Source: Euonymus europaeus (Eukaryota; Streptophyta; Magnoliopsida; Celastrales; Celastraceae). Taken from it: a DNA stretch of 64,000 nt. The DNA is taken from assembly GCA_963580455.1 (NCBI GenBank), contig OY756966.1, forward strand, positions 21,455,001 to 21,519,000, in the 5' to 3' direction. A program made the translations under genes and the position numbers. Below the pieces are notes generated by a model. That model saw only the letters and a list, made by a program, of their open reading frames with translations, ran no database searches and was not told the DNA's origin. Below are positions 11,818 to 23,900 of this stretch, piece by piece. Position 1 is the stretch's first letter. Each line of letters begins with the position of its first letter.

Positions 11818-14800
11818 TCAAGTAACCTTCACAATCCCTGTTGTCACACTGGAAGGGTCTCCTCCAAATTCTTCAAACAAAATCAATGTGTTTTCAACAT
11901 TGTTGTTAAGGAAAGACCTTGGGACATGGTACCTGAAACAACATCTCTCTCTTATGGGACACATGTTTTGCAATGATTTTCACCAAATAACCATATAATT
12001 TCATACCATCTTTGGGAAGGATTGCCGCAGTTTGTCATACATTTGTGATCACTGTAACGTCCGCGATAGTCACACGTCTTGCTGCATTCATTGGTATCAG
12101 CAATCTGCGTAGGCCAGTACCGGCCAATGCTCTTCCCATTCACCCATGCATGTCCCTTTCCCATGCCTTGCAAGTCCAGTACAACAGGTAATGTCCCGGT
12201 AGGAGCCTCGAAGGATGCCTAGACACAAATAGTATTGCAAACTACTTTAGTCTTCTATCCAAGTCTGTCAAAAAGGTTCTGTGAAAATTGAGTCTTGATA
12301 ACATGAAAATTGTGATTACATACCTTATACCAGGTCATGGGTTCGCTTGTAGGAAGCGACTCTGAGCTCATCGATTTGTTACTGTGAAGGGATTTGGGAT
12401 CATAGAATTTCCATGTGTTACTGTGAAGGGATTTTGGATCATAGAATTTATTAGCCTCACCATGCAACCCCACCTAAACACAAAAAGAGTGAAACATGAT
12501 GCATCACATTTTCGAATCAGAATCTGGCATTGGAAATCAAATGAACCCCGGAAGCCATACCCTGTAGGACCAAACGTTCGACGTCAAGTCGAATTTATTA
12601 CCATCTACGAATAATATTACAGGGCTGTATACAATTCCTGTAGGTTTCTTATCAAAAAATTCTCCATAACTCTGTCCAGAAGAAGGCAGTAAGATTAAGC
12701 CAACATACGTATATCAGCAATTTCTGCTTTTAGTATATGCTTTATACATTTGAATTTATGAACCATTTCTGCTAGAAACATACCGGCAATCCAACTGTGA
12801 CACTGAGTAGAGTTATGATGTTTTCCCCTATTTTCAGAGAAACAGGCTTTTCAAACACAAAGCCGTAGTCATCTCCCTTTACTGATTGAACATTATCAGC
12901 TTTCGTGTAATATTTGGAACCTATTAGCCTCTGGTTGAAATAAGCATGAAGAATATGACCGCTTGTCCTGACATGCAGAGTCGCCTTTTTCCAAGAATCC
13001 TTATTGATATTGATACTGTAGCCAGAATACTAATTATATAAGTCTATGTTTTACAATGTAAAAATGCAGCAGAGGAGAAATGTTTTTCTTATTACCTAGT
13101 CATGTACCACAAGTAGTCACTTTTGTCAACTGTTGCTTCCTTTTGGTCAAGAAGCTTTGATGCTGTAAATGTACCCTTTCCTAGGAGGGTGTCTTGCATG
13201 GGTTCTGGTGTCCAAGTCCACTTCAGTTTAGGAGAATCTTCACTATATACACTGTAACGTTCGGTTGGGGTTGTAACCTACACACACACACACATATATA
13301 TATAGATATATATAGAATTCATCACAATTTAACTTCACTTTTCTTAGCATTAATCAAATTAATTGTACTCCTACCTTTGCAGTGTTGTAGGTTTCTGTGT
13401 TGCAATTCTGAAGGATACTAACAGACCAAGCAGGCACCACGAATTTGCCATCATCTTGCAAGTCTACATTAGCGTCTTCTTTCTCGTTCGAATTGCTCAA
13501 GAAACAAAATCTCTCCTTGGTATCTTCATCAACGAACGTACTCAGCTGATAATTACACAACAAATGCATGTATTCTTATTAATCCTCGAATCATTTTACT
13601 TCAATGTGCATACTAATCTTGATCTGATATTAGTTAATTCTCTCTTACACGAACATCAGTACCATATTCCTTGACTCTTGGCTTGCCTTTGGTAAGCATT
13701 TTCTCCCCCAATTTAATAGCTGCATGAAGCTGCTTCAAGTGCCCCCATTTGGGTTGATTCAAGTTACCTGCAACAATCGCATCCTCGCTTCAGGATCAAT
13801 TGCAAAACTTTGATTTGATGTAAAATTAGAAAATGAAATGATTTATTACCATATTCATCTATAGGCGCATCATAATCGTACGACGTTGCAAAAAATGAAG
13901 CTCCTGATGTGCGTCCGAAGTTCGTTCCTCCGTGATACTGTAGAATAGTTATAAAAATGATAAAACATGTCATATGAATCCAAGGTGTATATATCTATAT
14001 GTCTATTGAACTAACCATATAATAGTTATTCAGGACACCTCCATTTTGGAAAAAGCGAGCAACTGAATATGCCAAGTCTTCAGCAGTTCTGCGAGGGTCT
14101 CCTCCTCCCCATCTCTTGAACCTGAGAGGAAATACAAAGTTTTCTCAAAACTTTTGTAAGGGAACAGAATGAAGAAAAATAAAAGTTGGTTAAGCAACAA
14201 GATTGTCTCACCATCCAGACCAGTTTTCAGTGAAGAATTTTGGGCTTGTTGGATTGTTTGGTGTGAAGCGGTGACAGTAGAACCCATTGCATGTGTTAAT
14301 CTGCAAATATAGAATTATATATATCATAGAAAACTCTTCTACAAGAAGAAAACAAGAAGTACTACTATTGACTTTGGAGCATCATTTTGCTGGCACATAA
14401 TCCATGGGACACCAATATCTTGGGCAATAGCCATTTTTGCAGACCACTTTATGTACTCCTTTCCAGCTTCTCCATAGCGTTTCATGACATTTCCGTACTC
14501 ATTCTCAATCTGTTAAATTCAAAATCCAGTATAAAAAAACCTGAAGAAGAGATTTTGGTTCTACTTAATTTTGTTCAAAAGCAAAATTAACCTGTGCAAT
14601 AATTATGGGTCCTCCTTGCGGTGCGAAGAGCTCGGCTTCCTTGCACATTTCCACAATCTTAGTGGTGAAAATTTTCATTTCATTCTGTGATTTGAGCAGA
14701 AGAATTGCAGACCCTCAAACATTAATGAATTCTCTAGATGTTAATTAAACATCGACAGAATTCTATGAAAGTTCAAACAAAAACCTTGTAGATTTCATTG

Positions 14801-14869
14801 TCTGTCCTCAGTTCAATTCCTTGAATGTTGTGAAGCCACACTGGAAAGCCTCTATAAGAGAAACATATA

Positions 14870-14900
<31 letters not shown>

Positions 14901-15456
14901 GTATACATTTTAGAATGCCGGCCTGGTGGTATTCAGATTCTTACCCTGCTTATACAAGGTGAAAGGTTGGAGAATGCTCACCCATAATTCCATTCAGCAC
15001 AAACATAAGGACCAATGCGAAGGATGGCATAAAGTCCGGCTTCTTGAATTAACTTGAAAAATCTTATGAAGTCTATGTTTTCTGAGAAATCATACTGTTT
15101 GTCGATCATCGAAGAGAAGAACAAGAAAGTTAGTTATATCTTAATCTTACTTCTTAAGTTGAATAGTAATACAAGTTAGAAACATAGTTTTTTCAGACCT
15201 CTCGATGACGAGGCTCGTGTAGATCCCAAAAGACATATGATTCAATGGCGTCGAGGCCACCTTCCTTGGCCTTGTTAATCAAATCTGGCCACATCTCAGG
15301 GGTGCTTCGCGGATAGTGGATTGCACCAGAAAATATCAACTTCCTCTCCCCATTGATGATTATAGCATTTGAGTCATATTCGACTGTTGTAGCCATACTA
15401 AATGAAGAAGAAAGCAAAGCTAAACCAACGATGAGAACAACCAGAGGAACTGGCAT
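11818..15456 (-). CDS. Beta-galactosidase, GH35, BGAL7/15-like, 16 exons
   Basis: Secreted enzyme removing terminal beta-galactosyl residues from cell-wall polysaccharides and glycoproteins. Exons (high to low): 15456-15199, 15094-14982, 14851-14785, 14684-14592, 14509-14366, 14300-14212, 14121-14016, 13937-13850, 13767-13649, 13545-13375, 13277-13096, 13015-12784, 12671-12561, 12473-12324, 12218-12007, 11932-11818. All introns are GT-AG and the join gives 749 residues. Residues 1-22 are a signal peptide ([15 protein letters not shown]). [15 protein letters not shown] is the GH35 signature; E181 (IENEYGN) is the acid/base and E250 (TENWSGW) the nucleophile. I start at 15456, not at the in-frame ATG 15507, because a TATATAT box lies at 15524-15535. 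Oddities are a 13-residue duplication in exon 14 and a stop before any lectin domain. Lectin-less BGALs exist, so it may be active. Confidence 0.92.
12378..12455 (-). repeat. 39-bp in-frame tandem duplication inside beta-galactosidase exon 14
   Basis: GTTACTGTGAAGGGATTT starts at 12378 and again at 12417, 39 bp apart, with a G/T difference. It encodes [11 protein letters not shown] twice, separated by TW. The family normally has one FYDP block here, so the protein carries 13 extra residues in a non-catalytic region. Confidence 0.85.
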
Positions 15457-15523
15457 GTCTTTTGAGACAAGAAAGATACAATTTTGGGAGATTGTTAGTT
15501 CAAGCATTGTTGATTGGTTTGTT

Positions 15524-15535
15524 GCATATATATGC
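15524..15535 (-). promoter_or_regulatory. TATA box of the beta-galactosidase gene
   Basis: GCATATATATGC lies 68 bp upstream of the chosen ATG (15456). A transcription start about 30 bp downstream would fall near 15495, inside the window between the two candidate ATGs, which favours the shorter signal-peptide start. Confidence 0.5.
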
Positions 15536-15559
15536 TAAATCAACAAAGTGAATTTTCGG

Positions 15560-16539
15560 ACCATCCAATACCAATTAATGTCGTTGGTGTTAAGGCTGTC
15601 AGCTGGATTGATGTTGTGGTCTAGTGGTTAGAAGGTTACTCTAAGTACGGCTATATAGCCACCTGATAAATATGCAGCATTGTACACATCTTTAACCCTT
15701 CAATTTTTGAAGCATCCCAAGCTGTCTTGGTCGAAAAAAATCCGTTTTTCTCCCATTCTTCGTTTGGTAGAATTTATTTTTGTAATTTCAACGCTAACTT
15801 ATAAGATTTGAAAAATAAGCAAGCTAAAAGATGTGAAATAAGCTATAAAGCATTTGAAGAAGTTTATAGTTAATGTTAGCTAATAAGCCGTGAAAATTAT
15901 ATTTTTGTTGGTATTTTTATTTTATTTTACATTTAATTCATTAAATATAAGTATAATATTATATAAGTTATAAATATAATTTAATAAATAAAAAATTTAA
16001 GTATAATTATCATTAAATTAAAATTTAAGTGAAAATCAAAGAAAACAAAAAATAAAAAAACCTTGAAAGCAGAAAATAAATAAAATTTAATATTCATATA
16101 AATTCTCAGTGTTAATAAAAATATAAATGTATAAGTTTAAGTGTTAATAAAAGTATAATTTAATATCTATATAAATTATAAAATGAAAGAAAATGAAAGG
16201 AAAAAAAAAACTTGCTGTAATAGATTGCTAAAAGTGTAGTATACCCAACTTGAATAGTGTCTTAATGGGTTGATAAAAAAAATTCAATGGGAGTTGCTAT
16301 AATGGGGTTGTTAAAAACACTATTCATTGTAAAAGTCCATTAAAATGAGATCTGTGTAGTTATCTTCGCTTCAACAGTTTTGCCGTCAATCGTGGTCAAT
16401 TGGCACTATTGTGGTTCTGTTTTCTGTCATTGACTGATTGATCGTAGTAGATATGAAGATCATGATAGATTATGGAATGATTATTTTTCTTACAATCTTG
16501 TTTATCCTGATAATTTGTTTTGAATAAGATTTTGCATGA
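15560..16539. other. Intergenic DNA, AT-rich, MITE-like debris
   Basis: No gene is supported. 15770-15900 has repeated AATAAGC/GCTATAA/AGCTAATAAGCC words typical of decayed hAT-type MITEs. GTGGTCTAGTGGTTAGAAGG at about 15614 looks like a tRNA A box but has no B box after it. Confidence 0.4.
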
Positions 16540-16544
16540 GACCT

Positions 16545-17442
16545 TGTAGAGCCCCAAAATCTACAATCAACAAATTTGAACAGCTCAACTTTTAGTGGGT
16601 CCTGATAGTCTTCACAAATATTTTGAGATGTCCAGCTCCTATACACACTTCAAACAAAAGAACCGTGAGATCCCAAAGACCGATTTGTGGGGGCCCGATC
16701 GTTGGGGCTCCGACGATCAAGTCAATTCCAAGAGGAAGAACAGACAACAACCGTGGTGGAGACCGAGAAAAGATAGACAGTGTTTAAGGATTAGTTGGTT
16801 GAGAAATGGCTGAGAGAACTGGTTTTGTTCGTACTCTGGAGGTTCTGGACCGTGCATCCATCCCTCCAGTGGAGGGGGGTCTTATTTATAGAATTTCCTC
16901 TTACTATTTTTAGTAAGAGCCTTTGAGTACTTTGGCATTTGAAAAGACAATCTCATATTGAAAAGACATGTGTGCATCGAAGTGACAGCCTCTTAATAAC
17001 AGATCAACTAGGAAAAGCGGTTTTGGACAAAAAGGTGATACTAGAGCATTAAACGAAAGATACAACTTAAGAAAAGATACCTGCAGCCTGACAGATGTGT
17101 AGGACGGTGTACTTTGGGAAGGTGAACGTCCCTCCAGGGCAAGGTAAAGAGGCGTGCTCTAGTGTCGGCGACCTAATGAGTAGGTTGCGCTCTATGATTG
17201 CTTTACCTTTGGACTCCAGTCTCTGGCAGAACTCAGCATCGGCAAGCTCATGTGCTAATGGCTATGGCGAGCTCCTGTTCTCATGGCTCTGGCGAACACC
17301 AATTTAGCAACAAGGGTCCGAACCGAAGCTGGGTTCCTAAGTATTGGATATAGTCAAAGCTGACTGGACCTTTGACTGGTCAAATGCTGACTAGATACAA
17401 ACTAGTCAGAAAATTAGGCCAAGCTCAATTTTGGTCATTACA
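16545..17442 (-). repeat. 3' LTR of the Tat-type element
   Basis: 898 bp with TGTAGAG at the left end and CATTACA at the right end (minus strand TGTAATG...CTCTACA). It is bounded on the left by the TSD GACCT. The inner side carries GTTTGTCCCCTATTCC, whose complement GGAATAGGGGACAAAC is the polypurine tract. It differs from the other LTR by scattered substitutions and single-base indels. Confidence 0.92.
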
Positions 17443-17599
17443 GTTTGTCCCCTATTCCTTGAAGTAGGCTCGCTTAGTTTGAGGAGTAGAGTTAAAATAT
17501 CATGCCCATAGGTGCAGTTAACAGAGATGGTGAGTTGTCAATCGTAGGCGAAAGTTACCAAGAAGCGAGCTAACTGCGTGACGCCACCTAGTGGCGAAC

Positions 17600-17835
17600 A
17601 GAAGACTGAAGCTGCCCAGTGGCTAACAAATTGCAATGTGCTGCTCAGTGGCGAGCTAGAGGTAATGCGCTGCCTAGAAGCGAGCTATGTTTGAGATCTG
17701 CTGCCTAGAGGGGAGCTATGTTCGAGATCTGCTGCCTAGAGGCGAGCTATGTTCGAGATCTACTACCTAGAGGCGAGCTATGTTTGAGATCTACTGCCTA
17801 GAGGCGAGCAGAAGACTGAAGCTGCCTAGCGGCCA
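17600..17835. repeat. 31-bp minisatellite inside the Tat-type element
   Basis: A unit of 31 bp beginning GATCTGCTGCCTAGAGGCGA and continuing GCTATGTTCGA is repeated about four times from 17663 to 17815, with substitutions. Shorter, related GAAGCTGCC(T/C)AG-GGC units flank it on both sides. It lies between the 3' LTR and the antisense gene. Confidence 0.85.
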
Positions 17836-18118
17836 ACATAAATTTATACGAACACGTGCTATTGAAAATGTCCAGATACGGTGTACAGATGACAGTTGTA
17901 ATAGTTATCACCTATTTAAGTCGCGCATATTTCCAAGACATTAATATCGCCATCATTTTGTGATGACGTGCTGCAATCATTTTGTACTGCACCAATGATC
18001 TTATCTTGGCCCCTGCAAAAGTGGAACTTCGAGAAGCAAAAGAACAATAATGATAGTTAATTTTTAAATTTCAACAGATAACTCGAGGTCCAAGAACGAC
18101 ACGCACAGGACAAAAATG

Positions 18119-18126
18119 TATAAATA
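18119..18126 (+). promoter_or_regulatory. TATA box in front of the antisense gene
   Basis: TATAAATA sits 107 bp upstream of the ATG at 18226 on the plus strand, opposite to the element's own transcription. The distance suits a transcription start near 18150 and a leader of about 75 bp. Confidence 0.5.
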
Positions 18127-18225
18127 GTGAATTCGAAATTTACTCAATCACTTTTGCTTCCTCGCATTCAGAATTCAAAGGTACTATCCATTTTTCTCTC
18201 TACACCCTTCTCTCAAGATTTATCA

Positions 18226-20509
18226 ATGACCTCTGAAGGAGGGAATTCCGGTGACTCCCCAACAGAGGAGGAGGTGCGCATCAATATCCCAGCGGAGCTC
18301 AGCCTCTTACCTCAAGAGAAGAATCCTGCGAGCAAGTATCGCGAAGACGACCTTACTTGGCTAAAGAGGGTTTGCCATATACCTTCGTCTGTGGAGATTA
18401 AGATTTCGGAGGTAGGGGAAAAGGCAGACAGTGTCATCCCCGACCATACCACGATGTACCGGATCATGTTCAAAATCGGATTCAGACTTCCCGTCTCCGG
18501 TCTGCTTGCCCAAGTGCTCCGCCACTTCAACATTGCCCCATCCAACTATTACCAAACGCCCTGAGGATCATTATAGGGATCCAGAGCATAGCAGAGAACC
18601 TTGACCTACACTTTGGCTTGGAGAAATTTTGCTCTACTTACCAGGTCAAGAGGCACAAAGTGGAAAATAGGAGGTATTACTTATCAAATAGGGTTGGAGC
18701 TCCTGCATTGATGACATACCAGGCCTCCAATGACCACGGGGAGTATTGGAAAAAGGAGTTCTTCTTTGTAAGGGGACCCTTAGTGCTAGGGAAGGAGGAA
18801 GTGATTCCCTTAGAGTGGCAACTAGGGAGGAGTAAGTATACATCCATTGCGCCTTTATATTTCTGTTGAAATTAATTCTGATTATTTTCTTTGTAGCTGA
18901 ATACCAGAAGCTGAAAAGGCAAAAGACAAGGCGAGGTGAAACAGTAGTATCTGCTGCAGAGTGCCAAGCAGGTGTATTCGCTGAGAGAACCAAACATCTG
19001 GCGAGCTCAGGAGACATCTTCTCGGCTCCTTTTCTCAGAGCTACTGCATTGTGGGCGTACTCGGGTAAACATCTAAAATATAGTGCGATGATTACACTTG
19101 AACTTGTCAGAAATATCTAACAGTTTCTAACCTTGCAGATCCCAACAACATGCCACCAAAGATTTACACCACCGAGGAAATAATAGAAATAAAGAGGGTG
19201 GAGCGCGCCAACAAGAAGAGATTTATTGGGAGCTCCTCTTCTACTTCAGCTTCCACGCCAACTGCTCCTTTGAGAGTTGCTTCTCTCTAAGCTCGCCCTT
19301 TCGCCATCCCTCTAGATGATGAGGAGAACTTGACGAGGGAGACGGGTCCTCTTCCGCTAAAAGGGATCGAAGTTGTGGAAGAAAGCCCTACCCCTATGGA
19401 AAAAGAATGCAGAATATAGAAGAGAGAGGAAAGATGGTAGCCACAAAAGTAGACACGGCAAAGAGGACGGCGCCTGTTGAAGATGTCGACCTCCCTGGGG
19501 CTTCCAAAAGAGTGAGGTTGACTGAGCCTCAGGAAACCCCTACAACAAATGTGCCCCTCTCTGAGAGAACCATCTCTGCTTCTGCTTCTGTGCCTGCAGC
19601 TCCTCCTCATGTCAACTTGAGTTTCCCTAGAGACACGACTTTCCTGGGATGCAGATGGCTACCTGTAGAATTAAAGAAACTCGTGATGCCTAAGGACCGA
19701 TTTGCCATAGGAAAGATGACTGACATGGCAGTGATTGACCTCTCCTTGATGGAAATGACCAAGGTAGTTTTTTTATCCCAATTTTTATTACACAATGCCT
19801 TTATTACTCATGAATATCTAATTCCAGAAAAACGTGTGTAGGCGTTGACGAGCCTTTTACACACCCGTGGCAATGTGGCTAGAGTGTGGGACCAAGAAGG
19901 TCGTTTGAAACAGACTCACCTGGAGCTGGAGAAAGCAAAGAGACTCACAGAATCGGCGACCTCCAAAGTCCAAGAATTTGAAAAGTTAAATACACAACTG
20001 AACACACAGATCATCAAAGCTTCGGAGCTTCACAAGACGACTGTAACTAAGCGTGATGCTGCCAAAGCTGAGGTGGCCAGCCTGCAGGGTTCCTTGCTGA
20101 AACTCAAAGAGGTTTGTGAAAAGGAAACACAAGCCCTGCTTGCTGAAGTGGAGAAATTCAAAGACCTCGAAGCTGCTTAACAAAAGAAATTTGCTGAATT
20201 GGAAGGGACTTTGGCCTCTCAGCTCGCCCTCATAGCGAGATTGCAGTGGTGGCTCGCAAGGGATAGGTGACAAGTGAGGTAAATATTTTGAAGGCTCAAT
20301 TGGAGACCGAGAAGGAAAGATATGCGAAGGAGAGAGAAGAGAGCAGAATAGAGAAGGAAGCTTTGCAACATGACATGGCGATGATAGAAGGTTTGGCGGT
20401 GACCAAGATGAAGCTTGAGCTTCTCCAAGATTTCGACGAGGGAAAATTGAACTTCTTGGATGTGGAGAAAGAGATAGCCAAATGCAGAGAAGCTCTAGAA
20501 GAGGACTAA
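18226..20509 (+). pseudogene. Antisense extra gene of the Tat element (putative gypsy-type transposon protein, PF04195-like), intron-containing
   Basis: It starts MTSEGGNSGD at 18226. Exon 1 carries MFKIGFRLPVSGLLAQVLRH and NIAPSNYYQTP, then, after a one-base frame shift near 18560, RIIIGIQSIAENLDL, which fits the 'putative gypsy type transposon' domain. Intron 1 is 18832-18896 (GTAAGT...TTGTAG), joining LGR to TEYQKLKRQKTRRGE; a second intron runs from about 19064 to 19139, joining YSG to DPNNMPPK. Later parts are a low-complexity Ser/Ala linker, FLGCRWLPVELKKLVMPKDR and a long coiled coil (19845-20509; KLNTQLNTQIIKASE). Several in-frame stops (for example 19289, 19839 and 20178) make this copy inactive. 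Extra antisense ORFs are known in Tat-lineage elements; their function is unknown. The domain name is from memory. Confidence 0.7.
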
Positions 20510-20906
20510 CTGATTTTATATATGTTGTTTTATGCTAAGACTTAGTCTGCTTTTATTTTATCATACATATTTTTCTAAATGTTTTGGATTGAATTTTTAA
20601 GAATTTAGTATGTGTGGCAACATTTTGATAGAAAAACATATCTCATGAGCTCTTAGCGGATAGCTCAATTGTAAGGTGTCCACTACTTCGTACTTGATAA
20701 GTCGCCAAACTTAGACATCTTTTGTCGCCTTTCATTATGACTCTTATCAACGATGTAGAAAAGTAGAAGCAGACTCGTCCTATAGTCATGAGCAAATAGG
20801 TCAGATTGGTAGGCAGAGAACTCTCCGCCAACCCTCCGATGTTCAACATTAGTTTTAGAGAATACATAAGTATTACAGAGATGGATAATTGTAAACAGAA
20901 AACGAT

Positions 20907-23900
20907 TTAAAAATGATATAGCTTTAGGTGTATAGCGTTCCAACTGTTGGCGATCTCTTTGCCATCAGTTTTCTGTAACTTGTAGGCGCCTTGCCCGACT
21001 ATCTTGGCGATGAGATAAGGTCCTTTCCAATTGGGCCCCAGCTTCCCGGCGTTGAGCTCCTTTGTGTTCTGGAAGACTTTCCTTAGAACCCAGTTTCCCT
21101 CCTTGAAAGTCCTGGTCCTTACATGTTTGTTGAAATGCTCAACAGCTTTCTTCTGATAGAGAGCCGTTCTAATCAAAGTTGTCTCTCTCAACTCGTCGAT
21201 AGTATCCAAACTGTCGCCAAGTTGAACCCCATTTGTTTGCTCAGTTGCCCAGTGGTAACGAGTTAAAGATAATCCAACCTCAACTGGAAGAACTGCCTCT
21301 GAACCATAAACAAGTGAGTAGGGGGTCTCGCCAGTTGATTACCTCGCCATAGTTCTGTAGGACCACAACATGCCTTGTAGCTCATCTGCCCATGCTCCCT
21401 TGGATTTCTCCAGACGCCTCTTCATAGTATTCAAAAGGGTTTTATTGGATGCTTCAGCTTGACCATTAGACTGTGGATATCTCGGAGTAGAAAAACTAAG
21501 CTTTATCTTCCAAGTTCTGGAAAAACTCTGAAAATCATGACTAATAAATTGTGACCCGTTGTCTATTACTATCTCCTTGGGCACCCCAAAACGGTAAATA
21601 ATATTTCTCCACACAAATTTTCGAACTCGAGCTCCAGGTAACTTGGGAAATGCATCCGCCTCTATCCACTTTGTGAAGTAGTCTGTCAAGGCGAGGGAGT
21701 GAGTCCTTTGCCCAGAGGCAGTGGGTAAGGGTCCCACTATATCCATTCCCCACTTCATGAATGGATGGAGGAGAGCCTTTCTGGAGGAAGGTAAGAAACT
21801 TGAGCATACCGCTGACACTTATCACACTTCTTCACATACTTTAGTGCATCTGCTCTCAGAGTAGGCTAGTAATAGCCTGTCTATGAACTAGAATTCTTCC
21901 CTCAGAGTGATTTCCACATTCTCCCTCGTGGAGCTCTGCTAATACATACTCAGCCCTTTCCTTCTCAATGCACCTCAGTAAAAGACCAGAGAAAGAACGC
22001 TTATACAGCTCGTCGTTAATCAGTGTGAATCTTGCAGCCTTAGCCACTAATCTTCTCGCCGCGTTACGCTCTAGTCGAAGCTCGCCGTTAGTAAGTTATA
22101 AAATAAATTATGCTCGCCAGTCTACCTAACCATCATGCTCTGCAGGCGAGCTCACTAGTAGCACTTCCAAAATTCGTTCTCTGATAATGGCTGGCCACTG
22201 CAGATGAATCAAAGGAATCATACGCGGCTCGTCAGTTTGGATTGATGACCCAAGAGCTGCAAGTGCATCAGCATGAGAGTTTTCCGCTCGTGGAACCTGT
22301 GACAACAAAAACTCTTCAAAGGAAGCCTTTAACTCCTTGACCACCTCCAAATAAGACACCATCTTGGGCTCTTTAGCTTGATAATTCCCCTGAAGCTGAT
22401 TCACAACGAGCTAAGAGTCCGATAAAACTGAGATTCTAGAAACCTTCAGGCTTTTGGCGAGCTGAAGACATGCGATCAGTGCCTCATACTCTGCTTCATT
22501 GTTGGTAGCTGGGAATCCGCACCTAACAGCTTGCTGTATTAAATTTCCAGATGGGGACTACAGGACCACTCCTAACCCACTGCCTTTACAATTACTTAGT
22601 CCATCAACCCACATGGCCCAACAACCAGATAGTTGGACGTCACAGCTCATCACCTCAACAGCAACCTCCTCGCCTAGTGTAAAATTTGCAACGAAGTAGG
22701 TCAACACCTGAAATTTAATAGTTGTCCTGGGTTGATAAGAAATGTCATACTCTCTGAGCTCGACAGTCCATTTGAGCAGCCTTCCAGAAAATTCAGGCTG
22801 ATGGAGAACCTTCTTCAAAGGGTAGCTGGTCACTACTGAGATAGAAAGTCTTTGGAAATATGGCCTGAGTTTTCGGGCTGCTACCACCAGAGCTAAAGCT
22901 AATTTCTCCATCTGACTGTACCTCGACTCAGCACCAAGGAAACTCTTACTCACATAGTACACGGGTCATTGTGTGCTGCCTTCCTCTCTGACCAATACAG
23001 CACTTACAATAGTTGGCGACACGGCCAAGTATACATACAGCAGTTCTCCAGCAACCGGCTTGGACAACAAAGGGGGCGAGGTCAGGTACACCTTCAACTG
23101 CTGGAAAGCCTCTTCAAACTCAGAGGTCCACTCAAAATTGCTAGCCCTCTTAAGTGTGGTAAATAAGTGCTTGCACTTATCTGAGGACCTAGAGATGAAT
23201 CTTTCTAGAGCTGTCAACCTTCCAGTTATCCTCTGCACATTCTTAATGCACCGTGGCGAGGGGAGGTACAAAACAAAGCGGATCTGATCTGGATTAGCTT
23301 CAATCCCTCTCTATGTGACCATATAACCCAAGAACTTACCTGAGGTCACAGCAAAGGAGCACTTTGCTGGGTTGAGCTTCATGTTGTACTTCAGGAGTAG
23401 ATCAAAAGCTTGCTGCAGGTGCTCCAAGTGTTGAGTAGCTTTGAGGGATTTAACAAGCATATCATCTATGTATACTTCCATAGTGTCCCCCAGCAACCCA
23501 GAGAACATTTTATTCACCAACCTCTGATAATTTGACCCAACATTCTTCAAACCGAATGTCATTATCTTGTAACAATAGATTCCCCTTTCTGTCATAAACG
23601 CGGTACTCTCCTGATCCTCAGGGTGCATCAAAATCTGATTATACCCTGAGTAAGCATCCATGAAGGAAAGGAGCTCATGCCCTGCAGTAGCATCTACCAT
23701 CATGTCAATATGTGACAGGGAAAAGGATCCTTTGGACACGCCTTGTTGAGGTCCATGAAATCAATGGAAACTCTCCATTTGCCATTCTTCTTCCTCACGA
23801 CAACCACATTTGCAAGCCAATCTGGGTACTACACCTCCCTTACAAAATCATTTTCAATCAGTTTCTCTACCTCCGCGTTGATCACCTGATTCGTTTCTGG

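Noticed and set aside
13281..13315. CA/TA microsatellite near a beta-galactosidase splice site
   Set aside because: Ordinary intronic simple repeat; the acceptor (TAG before 13277 on the minus strand) is intact.
15605..15665. tRNA-like A box (GTGGTCTAGTGGTTAG)
   Set aside because: No B box or cloverleaf follows; at most a chance match or SINE debris.
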